Source of the DNA: Verrucomicrobiales bacterium
GTDB lineage: Bacteria; Verrucomicrobiota; Verrucomicrobiia; Limisphaerales; CAIMTB01
DNA: 64,000 bases
NCBI GenBank assembly: GCA_016795425.1
Contig: JAEUHG010000221.1
Location: 1-64,000, forward strand
Direction: 5' to 3'
In this document: piece after piece, positions 46,201 through 51,258 of the stretch
Layout: the number at the start of each line of letters is the position of its first letter
Numbering within the stretch: position 1 is the stretch's first letter
Notes under the pieces: model-generated
What the model saw: the letters and a program-made list of their open reading frames with translations, nothing else
What the model was told of the DNA's origin: nothing
Database searches by the model: none
Made by a program: the position numbers and the translations under genes

Positions 46201-47470
46201 AACTGACGGAGAGCGACATCAAGGCGTCGGTCAGCGGAGTCCAACTGGGGGTGGCGGTGTCGAGATTGGTACTGCGCCAGACGCCGCCGTTCACTGAACC
46301 GACAAACCCGATAGCGGAATTCTGCGGGTGCAAGGCGATCGATTGCACCGCGCCGATCACGGGGTCGTCCGGAGGAATAATGGTATTCCCGTTCTCAGTG
46401 GAACTGAACGGTCCCTCCTCGACCCAATTCACTGGATCGAGTTCAAGACTGACCGACGGAAGATTGGGAACGAATCGAAGAATCAGGTCGCGGCCGTCGA
46501 GCGATTGGTCGAGGACAAAAGCGCCGGACCCAAGGGAATTGGAAAAACTGGTGGTCGAAACCGTGATCGTTGAGCGATCGAATCCGGTAATCCCGCCGGT
46601 GGCGGACAGGATCCGCCACGAATAACTACTCGCTGCATTGAAGTCGGCGACGTTCCCAGCCGCATTGGCCAAGGTCAGCGAGGTGATCTTTAGCGTAAAC
46701 TTGTTGGCAACCGTCGACTGAATCTTCAGATCGCCCGTGATTTGGAGAAAGTCCCATCCGGGATCCAGTCCTTCGACCCCGTCCACATCGTTGATTTCCC
46801 AGACATACGACTCACTTCCGCTCCAGATTTCCGGGCCATTGATGGTCATTTCGCCCGGACTATGACCTGGGGAGAAGACCCGCGGGGAGGAGCGCAGCGC
46901 CCATTCCGCAGGGGAAAGTGTACCTGTTGGAGGCCCATTCGCCGCATGCAGCGTTTCCGTCAAAAGATCGGCAGCGGTGGCCACCGGAGCGGCGCCTGGA
47001 ATACTCGAGATCGCCGGATCCTCGAGGGCCACCGTTCCACCGTTCGGAATCAATGGTGGAACGCCGCCGAACTCGAGCATCGTGGAGTTCGCAGGATCGT
47101 GAACAGGGTTCGGTATCTCGGCAGGTTGGCCAGCCATCGCCGTATCAGAAGCGGGGACAGCGCCAGCATCGCCCGTCTCATCACCCGGCCTCCCCGTTTC
47201 CGTCGAGGTTTCGGCGACCGAATCGACCTCCAGGACGGATTCACCAACACCGGCGAAAATGTCATCCACTCCAGCCTCGGCCGGGGATTGTAGCGATGGA
47301 TCGAGTTGTTCTTCGACCGTTTCAGCGATCGCGACCTGGGCGGCCTCGGGAGATAATTCGGAAACATCCGGAAGCCCGACCTCCGGCGACACCGCGACGC
47401 CAGAGAGCAGCACGCGTGCTTCGAGCGGCTCCAGCGCCAACGACGCCTTGTTCGTGAATTTCCTCACCAT
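28265..47470 (-). CDS. Giant 6401-aa exported RTX/Calx-beta/SdrD-type surface protein with LEPR-XLL N-terminus
   Basis: Start chosen at 47470, so the LEPR-XLL-like motif (SLALEPLEARVLLSG) lies within the first 25 residues, as usual in this class of giant PVC proteins; a start at 47530 is possible. By eye: about 380-1125, BNR/sortilin-like propeller repeats (GGVWRSTNL, LFKSTDGGTTWTV); about 1130-3350, long beta-rich segments without a recognised domain (for example DLVDDFNVALSAAGLGTQV); about 3365-3510, RTX nonapeptides (GGDGDDTLTGGRGDD); 3600-3720, an SdrD/Cna_B domain; 3720-4340, five Calx-beta domains (IEEGDTG, FEPGETVKTV); two more Cna_B-like domains and a sixth Calx-beta; 4750-6260, RTX repeats with two composite repeat types. 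Calcium-dependent folding is likely. The C-terminus has no PEP-CTERM or LPXTG signal. It is cotranscribed with the GEVED gene. Confidence 0.9.
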   Translation of the reverse strand: MVRKFTNKASLALEPLEARVLLSGVAVSPEVGLPDVSELSPEAAQVAIAETVEEQLDPSLQSPAEAGVDDIFAGVGESVLEVDSVAETSTETGRPGDETGDAGAVPASDTAMAGQPAEIPNPVHDPANSTMLEFGGVPPLIPNGGTVALEDPAISSIPGAAPVATAADLLTETLHAANGPPTGTLSPAEWALRSSPRVFSPGHSPGEMTINGPEIWSGSESYVWEINDVDGVEGLDPGWDFLQITGDLKIQSTVANKFTLKITSLTLANAAGNVADFNAASSYSWRILSATGGITGFDRSTITVSTTSFSNSLGSGAFVLDQSLDGRDLILRFVPNLPSVSLELDPVNWVEEGPFSSTENGNTIIPPDDPVIGAVQSIALHPQNSAIGFVGSVNGGVWRSTNLDTATPSWTPLTDALMSLSVSSLAVSPFDAANALVTPATPVNQLVLYLGTGSFSSAGGRGGAAAGLFKSTDGGTTWTVAGDFDGQRITSIVPSRASAGLVFIGTYEYSLTSGPTEGIGGVWRTLNGGTDWERLSGQAGLPEYHVTDMVEDPGTAGRIYVGFAGPGTATAGTLGVYRTDLGTNADRTALAWQSLNTGLTPDYDHDGVFAEAGETPDNALRIRLSVSAATGNPLYAAFIGNDRMLASVFRYTTAAGSWTQLGGLPQTNPTGQGNIHFGMVADPTNANSLFIAGAVNGTSPYVGIAFRWDGGTTWVQITTTSGSGPGSYNTAPHGDFRALAFLANTNDLLAASDGGLYRITNPRSANASPAWTFVGSGLRITEIGHSVAYDHNTNSIIAGTQDTGVVRQTGTESIWTSLLGGDGNFVAVEYNGATTTRYFMGNNFASFYRIPFTGADSSGALTQIRLKSASGAANYSGLDSTTTLASYPTFPADAALASGSRFESIPFATNAAQSGWLLIGRFGLYKSRDQGDTIAQITSLAASDKVTALAYGGFKGATAVKEVIYAARGTTVAVSSNDGASFSTATPAGASSITDIALDPTNWQTAVAIDANHVWLLITADDGTLTAYDATGNLDEVSGTFESVEVVSRDGKLVVIVGTRDGAYVLGIDDLATFTAATPPAAAWVRFGSGLPNVPVSDLEYDATDDVLVAGTLGRGAWSVLNASQVLFEDRVLRIDTAGSDDEVRIRLAANAVAGPSMLEVVVGATTVGSYELRSIRAISVHTGGGNDTLIIDSVNGEVVTPGNIFFNGMDGSDTLDFQGPTTSGLETDSEGSLEIRQMGRQIVRALNVETFEDTTFFEDFLAILRKAWDAIVDFFRDLGELLNFDLPTLGDVLGSALNGIDFESQLPIGDPDVEGAPAADEPFGEVRSGATSFIERLLESTTGFRFEDVGTAITDPAELQSILDALDPFPGNVTVDGTTKRFVLGSAANPFRRTLEFDAPLNAELLGGVLQIHGFLEFAVDIDLRLEMGVDARGFYLATAAFPQPEVVVHNLRVDGSVTASGNFGFLEVTLEDATLALDPDVRIEINLLEPAGADAFGHAPDGKLRLYDLTSSLSSLVSVSLLGDPAADDIVFTMGIRVSAMEPDGESLFDIPVATIEVTWPDITDPLKVSVRPVGGPAEIITTLLNFSFEDMYGELKRLLNYLGQLGKTALLDVELPFADGLSFGQSFDFSTAFLDTIYAKLVDIRAVASTGNGNPTGDLALGRLSADAAFTLSISEGDPISVTVSAATTAANNSLQDLVDDFNVALSAAGLGTQVRAFLDRRQVALRLLSGSSMKVGGADDSSAFTELGFIQDAPGIEFPKFPSLQKLLAEFEELLDPDGAGPLTFDVDPEIDLAGRTLSFKVSFGYEINESTQFVFDPDIGLGDLADVSFSGDFGLAVDLDLSFTLGINLAAFNTPRLLTGLALPPPSSGRLTGPSTFAINLNDGTRYDFSLPLINTSGNSQLSHLVDDLNALLVGPMFGATPLNQVIRFVQGTSGNSIILEAINEDKDADGVLDPGEDADGDTQLDSWLEEVTAIAIEADNADVIVTEVGFSNQRGARSVLKGLFLEDVALSGTLTVTANNLEAEARLAIFEVSTSGGTAVGTGGITIGFTNPTDVLHPTRLDLDTLLKNLANIGDYFSPATELTGSIDLQLNNITVTPNLPTLSGDPLIPAGSQFRIYIPDVHFLDYNANPYDAVTNNQGLFVTYPQLGSFGDFSCVSFLDVVATLDSLSDQLEGLKGFSFLNQPLPLLNMSIGDVLDFAGDLSRAFSSLAAGDVETIETLEKDLEDFFNVSPDKLSLSVDNATVALTAGGSGSTAATTRFNPSGSNNALTFTAKTNGTTQNGWTIDFLDDQTLTSGADDAQVSVDATKKTLTIKYNATYTTADTVIAKVNAVAASPFSAGLDTSGTTGDGATNDGSGVLTETALKFHLEYSLFYGEFLPFAFSLADLVALVPPGPIQSLLTGITDIIQVEGSGSLNVSAEAALALDFGLDVSSKCNFIPFLYDSTGLTLSAAVRGTALNFKAGIGALNVSVKNGTVTIDGDGNPATTTDSAEFVVGFKDNNGDGRHYFRSDETFFDSNSIDIGLTAAASANLPLFALDSLPIGSTSDGPDAGNEPDNWLVFQSGPLQQLLGGDGSAVVLRAPDLSSLFDNINLCDLITNSPILLDGLDALLGTVQDALGSTFGRNLPLVGGQLGKAADFIGDFRSGLLAELRSTLASVGDPIQLAKEAIFDSLGAGGLDLLVKPDGTPLTTADEVDIICDENGITFNLRLKKAIALVDTSGDPIDFDIGIPGFGLEVDGNVKIEAGFDFKLKFGLNTSDGFYFDTSDSEEFRLEFRVTIPGLNAKGELLFLQLDVADDSDGKDLKGNPRNPSSFVGYFTVDLKDPIGSGNRLTFGDLTNPGLNVSKLVDAEIGATAEVNLEIAVSFGGSAQFPRLVAEFDLDWNWTPGGSLDGDFSFGFHNLSLDIGSFVSDFIRPILDKLRVITEPLGPVVTVLTTPIPIISDIAGEPYTLLDLAELWGMITPETRKFIDVIVVIVELANDTSVSDDGNILLPIGGFELDVDKFGRVDRKAGDTDGPVAALTDVQDEPAKSFLGKLEEIGITFPFLSVAEVFKLFLGQPVSLVEYHLPTLDFEASFELAIPIIGPLYVKFGGSIGAYADLTIGFDTYGIQKYLSSDDKNILDIFDGFYIKDVDDDGVDVPELTLTGSLWAAGSIDIVIAEAGVRGGLEAQIDFNLNDPDDDGRVRVSEIIANAKQDIRCIFDIHGEFKAFLEAYLIIDLFFFQIDETFRFAEITILEFDIVCPVPVLANYVNVTGSELEVADATGSLRLNMGDYADEREEGDTADGDEKFTVVHIDGDPSTAEGETVEVSFNGIKQTYFGVKKIWAVAGKGNDTLDLRGVLAPVDTAAGRGIHGGSGNDTIYAGRGAGRYDGDDGDDVITAEESSGDFAGVVDEFHGGAGDDILTGWDLGDKLYGDDGADTLLGYAGDDLLEGGAGNDTIEGDLDNDTLLGGDGADNLDGYDGNDQIEGGDGDDTLTGGRGDDKLIGGNDDDTIDGGSGNDVILGDLGTIVSALQVTGVDGSGDDLLAGGPGADIIFGADGDDAIFGGTLLVSGVATPGGDTDEEDFVDGGAGNDVVFGDDAHSAAATTFPGANIGSRVWFDALDANGNRNNLFDDGEMGVPGIKVELFDSANTLIASTTTDPTGAYLFTGLQAGDYYVKFTLPTGLAFVIQDAGDDEIDSDANGATGRTTTFSVTAGQTDDTWDAGVQGTTPILVIDDPSIEEGDTGITNLVFTVTLSSVSDKVVTVCYHTNPDTALNIVDYSSTSWTLVFEPGETVKTVEIPILGDDIDEIDEQFEVLLSQPYNATIDAANDTGTGTIIDDDDAPSVSIEDGEQVTVLDPIPEATGMTFVISLSRPSSRTIQVDYQTRQIVDASGVLVFDAARAGADYSAAFETILGTLTFNPGETEKSVVIPVLADALDEYDEQFSMIVTLNPATATDLAVIGDGLAHAVIADDDATPFVEWSIADLPFAPDVVRSVNEGHAGNTKVSFNLHLTAVSGRDVTVDWNTSRGTAVSAAPEGEYPDFLFANDSVVFRQGETDKTVTVEVIGDTRGETNEDFYVNLIKAINGQINTTDDELNHARVIIRNDESGDPGPWYVEFSSTTYSVEEGDTATITLVRAEGSSEPVAVYWSLGGTATPILDYTGIWENGTSGPRGVVSFAAGESTKTFTIPTVGGDGYETDETVVLHLLNPTGGPVRGLNDTAVLTIQEADPLPTAFIFAVNLIGPDWPDGAEENDPGFKLVFDVVVEGVSLVPVTLDWNSADGDAQAGPDYVANSGTLFFGTVNGTEIQSVSVTLVNDAIPEVLEYVRGQISNPQNVEIIDYEDYGYIYDDDLATATGLVFADLNGNGFFDEGSEYGLGGVDLTITDFNGDQTTTTLGDGTFSASVILGSVTVTVDETTTPVDSINTTGNNPQDATVTASVLAFKNIGYQVKATPARPEASIGNGLAFFNDTAYGGPGSDFLDGGSGDDWLIGGHWLGPGCACDGNPYDATLKQQTAEQGNRKYVDPASIPDPGTLQGRVWRDVDANNQEGAEFGVKDVQVNLYDEFWTLIAITYTDASGNYKFEKLAACKYYVQVLPPSGNKFATKGVGAAATNSDVSATTGLTDAISVAAGATVGDIDAGLQSVPGGSPGPWSIQFSHLVYSVRETDGFATITINRTPNSFEPVGVYYTLDGTAVTPADYTSAKGTVSFGVDETARSFLVFVIEDAVSESPETVQLILKNPTGGEVKGNLASAILLIFDNPCPDDDVIYGQDGNDVILGDFGYFDASFKAVLLGGMGNDEIYGGNGEDEVYGEGGNDLIEGGADDDALNGGSENDTYLFDGDKNLGLDTIAEVASPFGGNDTFDLSTTSSRAITLDLTSVAVQQVTTTLQIQLPAGNVIENVTGGDQDDTLTGNDLDNILIGGAGDDILTGGRGDDELRGGRGSDTYLFDADAPLGHDELFDNATSATEEDTDLIDFLGTSTQPIALDLSLNVSQTVNVNLSLTLSDGEGIEDLYGGALGDTLTGNNRDNVIWGREGNDTLDGGPTGDSSNDTLKEERGGGFELFDGTPVTLIFNGTETDLLSDFENVSLVGDDNPNTLNAASFSGVVRLDGRGGNDTIVGGSGSNFLTGGTGSDTINGSLGTDLVTEEADANFVLTNGSLTIGAEIDTFIGTIEFASLKGGDGNNTLDASAYGGIVLLDGAGGNDTLIGTAQLDVLIGGAGDDALQGRDGNDTYLFDADEDLGADTITETATGGFDRIDFSPTNTVGVTVHLGLTTLQTVNANLTLVLSAVDVIENLRGGDNDDTLVGNALDNVIEGGKGNDMLTGGLGDDTLDGGANVTLPIPRTWIDRIIETRDVASMVLNDANLTIGLGETDDLIGIEAATLTGGASNNTLNASAFSGSATLIGLDGNDTLTGGSGRDSLIGGGGDDTLSGNAARDTYVFDADSDLGTDLIQDTSGIDTLDYSATTGARVSLGLGIAGVQDAARNAVTNAVLHRLSFAVVGNVENLIGGALADVLAGSDKNNRIEGREGNDLILGGAGNDWLEGQGGDDVYFFDADSPLGLDTLWEGVGTGGTDTLSFALTTTLPVEVNLGMGLVQTVNANLDLRLITCHSIENVIGGALADILIGSTLDNRLEGRAGNDTLAGGWGDDTYAFDADSPLGTDVLLELANLDGGIDTIDLSDTSAAVGVDLGDAAPQLVNANLTLDLSSAAAVENIVGGSGGGSLTGNALDNHLVGGVGADVLSGLGGDDLLEGKAGNDTANGGTGDDTYVFDADTALGTDTLVELLNGGLDTLDFSATTTQSVTVDLGAAAAQAINANLTLILGAGERIENVIGGSLGDRLAGNSRNNRLAGGPGDDVYLVDADGSLGGDLIEEADGAAGGWDTLDFSPTTTIAVIFDLSLTTPQEITATTNLALTSGSSIEAVKGGSQADTLIGNSLDNEITGGPGADNLQGGTGTDTVVEQRDANFSLNDANLTIGAETDSLVGLEQARLTGGAGVNVLDASAFTLGSVILDGGLGNDTLRGGTSALDRVSVERDADMVLSNAALKIGLETDTLLGIETATLVGGASSNVLDASAFTLGPVILAGNAGADSLLGGSGDDELSGGLGSDSLQGGGGINTVVETRDADFLLLNNQLGIGAETDLMSSIQQAKLTGGDGGNVIDASSFSLGPVVLTGLGGIDRLFGGLQGDVLVGGAANDLLRGGQGDDLYRFEDDWGRDSIVETGGFGNDTVDLQNVSVGVSVTIDGAIVVLSGENQVSNASGSLEVILGTAATDAFFVAPSATVGYGLFGGAGTGTDVLIYDAQGLLTTQTDTAISSTGRQAVAIDGFETIEILNAASGAVLAPALPERLPSAGGAPKPLGADHHPVRSISAGWDSGGENLNQEVLLAVARPIAGKPIGGTP
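28274..28279 (-). promoter_or_regulatory. Ribosome binding site of the GEVED gene inside the giant gene
   Basis: GGAGGG on the minus strand, five bases before ATG at 28268. It lies within the last codons of the 6401-aa gene, consistent with translational coupling through the ATGA overlap. Confidence 0.75.
29000..33015. repeat. Composite ~100-aa repeat modules (types A and B) in the giant gene
   Basis: Type A occurs eight times: (D)TYxFDADxxLGxDxxxE, then DTLDFSxTTT, VNANLTLxL, IENVxGG and DTLxGNxxDN. Type B occurs six times: VVExRDANFxL, LTIGxETD, GIExAxLTGG and LDASAFxxGxVxL. Each module ends in RTX-like GGxGNDTLxGG nonapeptides. Type A copies lie mainly toward the 5' side and type B copies cluster in the last third, with some alternation. 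Copies are diverged at the DNA level. Confidence 0.8.
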
Positions 47471-47781
47471 CCGACAACGTGCCTCCCATGCGGGCTGGCA
47501 CTCGATGGGTGGATCGCACGCGAAAGCCATTCACCATCGCGCACAATGGACGAGTGCCAGATGCAGAACTCCTCGATCTCTGCAACGACCTTTAGGGAAA
47601 CAGTAGCCGCGTTAAACAACTGATCGCCAAAGGAGTCAAGCCAGGTCTTCAAAAAGATGAAGAACCAGTGCGCGCTGCCGGGAATCCAATCGGATCGCGT
47701 AGGTCGTTCGCCTAGCCCGCCGTCGGACGCACCCTCAGAAGTCGCCTGATAAACCAACTGAAAACCTCCCAGAAGATGCAA
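47471..47781. other. Upstream region of the giant gene
   Basis: About 310 bp ahead of the start of the 6401-aa gene. It should hold its leader and promoter, but I see no clear boxes and no gene of its own. The tandem repeat block begins at its far edge. Confidence 0.4.
47482..47487 (-). promoter_or_regulatory. Possible ribosome binding site of the giant gene
   Basis: GGGAGG on the minus strand, 11 nt before ATG at 47470. The spacing is slightly long, but no comparable site precedes the alternative start at 47530. Confidence 0.5.
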
Positions 47782-48035
47782 GCACCCCAGGCATGTCCCT
47801 CAGTCTGCGTGCGAGCTGCGCCTCCATCCAGTATGGCCCTCAGTTCGCGCTGAACCCTAATCCAAGCGACGCTCGACAATCGCCGCCGAACCCGATGGTG
47901 CCTTCGTCCCTGGCCGACCTATCACTGGTGTGGCCCCGTATTCGGTTGAAAACAGGCCCGCGAGATTCGGCACCCCGAGCGTGTCCCTTAGTCGGGATGG
48001 GGAGCTACTTTCTGGGCGTGATCCTCCGTCGGCGG
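47782..48035. repeat. Intergenic direct repeat, unit 1
   Basis: Order of blocks: GCACCCCAGGCATGTCCCTC; a 109-bp core (47837-47945) running from CCCTCAGTTCGCGCTGAACC to GTGTGGCCCCGTATTCGG; a 30-bp insertion; GAGCGTGTCCCTTAGTCGGG; ATGGGGAGCTA; and CCGTCGGCG. The same order recurs in unit 2, about 285-310 bp away. The two cores have equal length and differ at only about five positions. Confidence 0.85.
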
Positions 48036-48066
48036 CTCCCCCGTTGGTGGCGCCCGGAAGATCCGG

Positions 48067-48325
48067 GCACCCAAGGCGTGGCCCTTAGTCTGCATGGAAC
48101 TGCACCCCAGGCTGACCAACTCCAGGTGTGGCCCCGTATTCGGCCCCCTCAGTTCGCCCTGAACCCTAATCCAAGCGACGCTCGACAATCGCCGTCGAAC
48201 CCGATGGGGCCTTCGTCCCTGGCCGACCTATCACAGGTGTGGCCCCGTATTCGGCCCCGAGCGTGTCCCTTCGTCTGGATGGGGAGCTAAAATCGGGACG
48301 TAACCCCCCGTCGGCGAGTTGTTCC
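48067..48325. repeat. Intergenic direct repeat, unit 2
   Basis: It repeats unit 1: GCACCCAAGGCGTGGCCCTT; an extra GTGTGGCCCCGTATTCGG; the 109-bp core (48146-48254); GAGCGTGTCCCTTCGTCTGG; ATGGGGAGCTA; and CCGTCGGCG. The short block (C)GAGCGTGTCCCTTAGTC occurs four times in the two units and GTGTGGCCCCGTATTCGG three times. No protein-like frame was recognised. Confidence 0.85.
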
Positions 48326-48419
48326 CGGTCGCGTTCAATCAACCACCGTGGTGTTGCCAAATTGAACGTACCGAGGCAGTCGACACAGGTCTCATGCGTG
48401 TGGGACCCGTTCCTTTTCC

Positions 48420-49586
48420 ATGAAAATATCGATGCTGCTTGTCGCGATGGGTCTAGCACTCGGTCTGCTCCTAAGTTCCGCTGCCGCTGACCCATCGGAG
48501 GCGGACCAAGATTTCGCCGCCTTTCGAACCGCAACCATGGACAGTCCGGAGAAGGCTTGGACTGAAATGTCTGAGACGGAGCTGGCGCAGTGGATGGAAA
48601 CGCAGAACCTGAAACTTCGATTGCTGGGGTTGAAGCTGATCGAGAAGCACCCCAACGATCCTCGGCGTTGGGAAGTGGTGGATTCATTCACTCCAGACTC
48701 GCCCCGCTTCATCATCGATTGGCGCAACGTCACTAACGCTTTGGCGGACGAAGCCGCCGCCGAGGCCTGGAAGCGCAAGGTCACTGAATTGAAGGACGCC
48801 ATGACGAAGGCCAGCGATGTTCGATCAGAGATCAGGAATCGCGAGGCGGTGTCGGCCGCATGGAAACCTTTTCAAGAGGCCATGGAAAAACAGGCGCGAG
48901 GCGCTGCAGTCGACCTATCAGCCCTTCGCAAGGGTCTTCAGGAATTCAGCGAGAAATTCCCTTCTTCCCAAGCAAACTTGTCGATGGTGGCGACGTATTC
49001 CGCATTGGTTGAGTCCATCGAGCCGTCGCGGTTGGCCACCGAATGCGAATTCCTTTCCAAAAGCTCCAACACCCACGTGTCGAACTTTGGAAAACGCAAA
49101 TTGGCATTCCTGGAGAAGATCAAAAAACCCATCGAGATGCGTTTCACGGCCTTGGATGGTCGAACCGTCGACCTTTCCAAGCTGCGCGGGAAGGTCGTGC
49201 TGTTGGATTTTTGGGCCACGTGGTGTGGTCCTTGTGTCCAGGAATTGCCCACCCTCGAAAAGATTTACAAGGCCTACCATGATAAGGGGTTAGAGGTGAT
49301 TGGAATCAGTCTGGAGATGGCCGGACTGGACCCCTCGGACGCTCCCGAACTCAGCGCGTCCAAACTTGGCAAAGCCCGCAAACAACTCGCCGGCTTTATC
49401 TCACGGCGCGCCATGCCTTGGCCCCAATACTTCGATGGCAAGGGCTGGGATAATGACATTGCACAGGACTACGCATTATCGGGGATTCCGGCGCTTTTCC
49501 TCCTCGATAAAGACGGACGGGTCGCCACGACGACCGCCCACGGTACCGCGTTGGAGAAAGAGGTCGAACGACTCCTTCAACCCTGA
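48420..49586 (+). CDS. Exported TlpA/ResA-like thioredoxin-domain protein
   Basis: A 388-aa protein with a signal peptide (ISMLLVAMGLALGLLLSSAAA). Residues about 25-235 are alpha-helical and charged, without a recognised family. Residues about 238-388 are a TlpA-like thioredoxin domain: FTALDGRTVDLSKLRGKVVL, DFWATW, the redox motif W268-C-G-P-C272, and the cis-Pro region LSGIPALFLLDKDGRV. It would reduce or oxidise disulfides of envelope proteins or cytochromes. The helical N-terminal extension is common in Verrucomicrobiota TlpA proteins and may dimerise or bind a partner. It is divergent from the giant gene across the repeat block; no operon partner is evident. Confidence 0.88.
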   Translation: MKISMLLVAMGLALGLLLSSAAADPSEADQDFAAFRTATMDSPEKAWTEMSETELAQWMETQNLKLRLLGLKLIEKHPNDPRRWEVVDSFTPDSPRFIIDWRNVTNALADEAAAEAWKRKVTELKDAMTKASDVRSEIRNREAVSAAWKPFQEAMEKQARGAAVDLSALRKGLQEFSEKFPSSQANLSMVATYSALVESIEPSRLATECEFLSKSSNTHVSNFGKRKLAFLEKIKKPIEMRFTALDGRTVDLSKLRGKVVLLDFWATWCGPCVQELPTLEKIYKAYHDKGLEVIGISLEMAGLDPSDAPELSASKLGKARKQLAGFISRRAMPWPQYFDGKGWDNDIAQDYALSGIPALFLLDKDGRVATTTAHGTALEKEVERLLQP

Positions 49587-49843
49587 CTTCGCCGTCATCC
49601 AGGCAACGAGATTAGCGAACGGTCCGTCCGAATCCCGACCCCCGATTCCGCCGAACGGCTTTCGCCAGTGCCGGAAGCAGGCGCGCCAACTCGATAAGAT
49701 AGCGAGTCAGGGATTCTTAGTCTGGAGACCTCCTGTAAAGCGTGGATTGCCTGCGCCAACCCAATCCGATTCTGGAGATCAAGCCACCCGTTTCGATTTC
49801 GATTCCGAGGACCGCTTCTAGTTTCTGCAGCCCACGGCTTTGA

Positions 49844-50242
49844 TCAATGCCCACCCGTCACCGTATACCCTTCGCGGCGCAGATCCTCAGCCAGATCGAC
49901 TTCCATCTCCGACGCCGCCTCGAAAGGCATCGGATTGAGGTGTTCGTAAAGCTCCGGCATCAATCGCACGCCGTACCGTTGAACCACATAGGCATCCTTT
50001 ATGCCGGCCTTGTGATTGGCGAAACGTTCTTCGGGTGTCAGCCCCGTCATTCCCACATATACGCACGGCTTTTTCGGATCGCGCCGCGGATTGGCGGCCT
50101 TAACCCCGCGCCACTTGCCGGCGGCCGGATCGAGCAGAACCACATACACATGATGGTGGTGATGGTGGGTCGCAGTGGCAGAACGCGCGAAGTCCGGGGA
50201 TCGCTCCCTGGGTCGGAGATCTCGAAAACTGCGGCGTTTCAT
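49844..50242 (-). CDS. GIY-YIG-like small protein with natural His6 run
   Basis: 132 aa from the ATG at 50242; a start at 50308 would add 22 residues. After a basic N-terminus the protein carries six consecutive His residues (26-31). These are followed by a GIY-YIG-like core: VYVVLLDPAAG, then PCVYVGMTGLTPEERFANHKAG, and a C-terminal YGVRLMPELYEHLNPMPFE and LAEDLRREGYTVTGGH. The second YVG strand and the R/H residues after it are in the right order for the fold, but I cannot confirm nuclease residues. Close relatives are usually annotated as hypothetical. It ends in the gap after the TlpA gene and starts divergently from the GH16 gene. Confidence 0.7.
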   Translation of the reverse strand: MKRRSFRDLRPRERSPDFARSATATHHHHHHVYVVLLDPAAGKWRGVKAANPRRDPKKPCVYVGMTGLTPEERFANHKAGIKDAYVVQRYGVRLMPELYEHLNPMPFEAASEMEVDLAEDLRREGYTVTGGH

Positions 50243-50484
50243 CCTCGCTATGCGTGGCCGTGCGGGCGCCTCAACGATGCGCCGATGGCGAGGCCGGTTC
50301 AATGGCAAGGCCCGATTGGGGGAAGGGCGTTTCGGGGGAAGGGTGGGTGGGGAAGTGGGAAGTACCCTCCCGGCTGTCAGCGTGGGCGTGGTTCTCCATC
50401 ACCCCATCCCATTTTCCCCGCTCCGCCCTTTCCGTCGGCCACAACGCGGCTGCCATCTCCAACGCGACGGCCCATGCTCGTTCC

Positions 50485-51258
50485 GTGAAAGCTCTCCTCG
50501 CCGCGATCCTTATCTTCTCGCTGGTGCACGTCGCGACCGCGCAGGGCTCCGAGGCCAAACCATTCCTTCCCACTCCACCGGCAGGCAAATCCTGGAAGTT
50601 GGTGTGGCAGGACGAATTCAACGGCACCGCGTTGGACGAATCCAAATGGAACCGCCTCGGTGATTCGAAACGTCGCGATGGATTCTGGATCAAGGACGAC
50701 GCCTACCTTTCCGGCAAAGGCACCCTGATTCTCCGCACCCGTAAGGACGGTGAGCGGTTCACCTGCGGTGCCGTGAATACTCAGGGCAAATTCGAGCACG
50801 CCTTCGGCTTCTACGTTGCCCGTTGCAAGGCCCCCAAACAACCAGGGCACTGGCCAGCGTTTTGGATGATGTCAGGCGGGGTCGGAAGAATCGGGGACGC
50901 AGGTCGCGACGGAACGGAAATCGATATCATGGAAATGCCGTGGCGCGATGGAAAGGTCACGTTCAACCTACATTGGGATGGGTACGGCAAAGACCACCAA
51001 TCTGCCGGCACCAACATCGTCATTCCTGACCTCATGAATGGCTTCCACGACTACGCGTTGCTGTGGAATCCGGAGGAATACGTCTTCTATGTGGACGGCA
51101 AGGAAGTCTGGCGATCCCGTGCCGGAGGTGTCTCCCAAGTCCCGGAGTATTTGAAACTGACCGAAGAGATCGGGAAATGGGGTGGCGACATCGCCAAGGC
51201 GGAATTGCCCGATCAATTTGAAGTCGACTATGTCCGGGTCTACGACCTGCTGCCATGA
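50485..51258 (+). CDS. Exported GH16-family glycoside hydrolase (beta-glucanase type)
   Basis: 257 aa from a GTG start at 50485. That start gives an ideal signal peptide (VKALLAAILIFSLVHVATAQG), whereas upstream starts would bury it in 77 extra residues. The catalytic domain shows LVWQDEFNGTALDESKWN and the GH16 signature with E145-I-D-I-M-E150 (nucleophile and acid/base) in GTEIDIMEMPW. It also shows FHDYALLWNPEEYVFYVDGKEVW and the terminal FEVDYVRVYDL. It should cleave internal beta-1,3/1,4 links of glucans or galactans such as laminarin or agar-type polymers outside the cytoplasm; the exact polymer is unclear. The stop overlaps the next start by ATGA. Confidence 0.9.
   Translation: MKALLAAILIFSLVHVATAQGSEAKPFLPTPPAGKSWKLVWQDEFNGTALDESKWNRLGDSKRRDGFWIKDDAYLSGKGTLILRTRKDGERFTCGAVNTQGKFEHAFGFYVARCKAPKQPGHWPAFWMMSGGVGRIGDAGRDGTEIDIMEMPWRDGKVTFNLHWDGYGKDHQSAGTNIVIPDLMNGFHDYALLWNPEEYVFYVDGKEVWRSRAGGVSQVPEYLKLTEEIGKWGGDIAKAELPDQFEVDYVRVYDLLP

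Noticed and set aside
47782-48325. Possible protein-coding repeat gene upstream of the giant gene
   Set aside because: Open frames here start and stop arbitrarily inside the repeat units and have no recognisable motif.
50254-50484. Upstream ATG start for the GH16 gene
   Set aside because: It adds 77 residues before a typical signal peptide and overlaps the region between divergent genes; the GTG at 50485 fits better.
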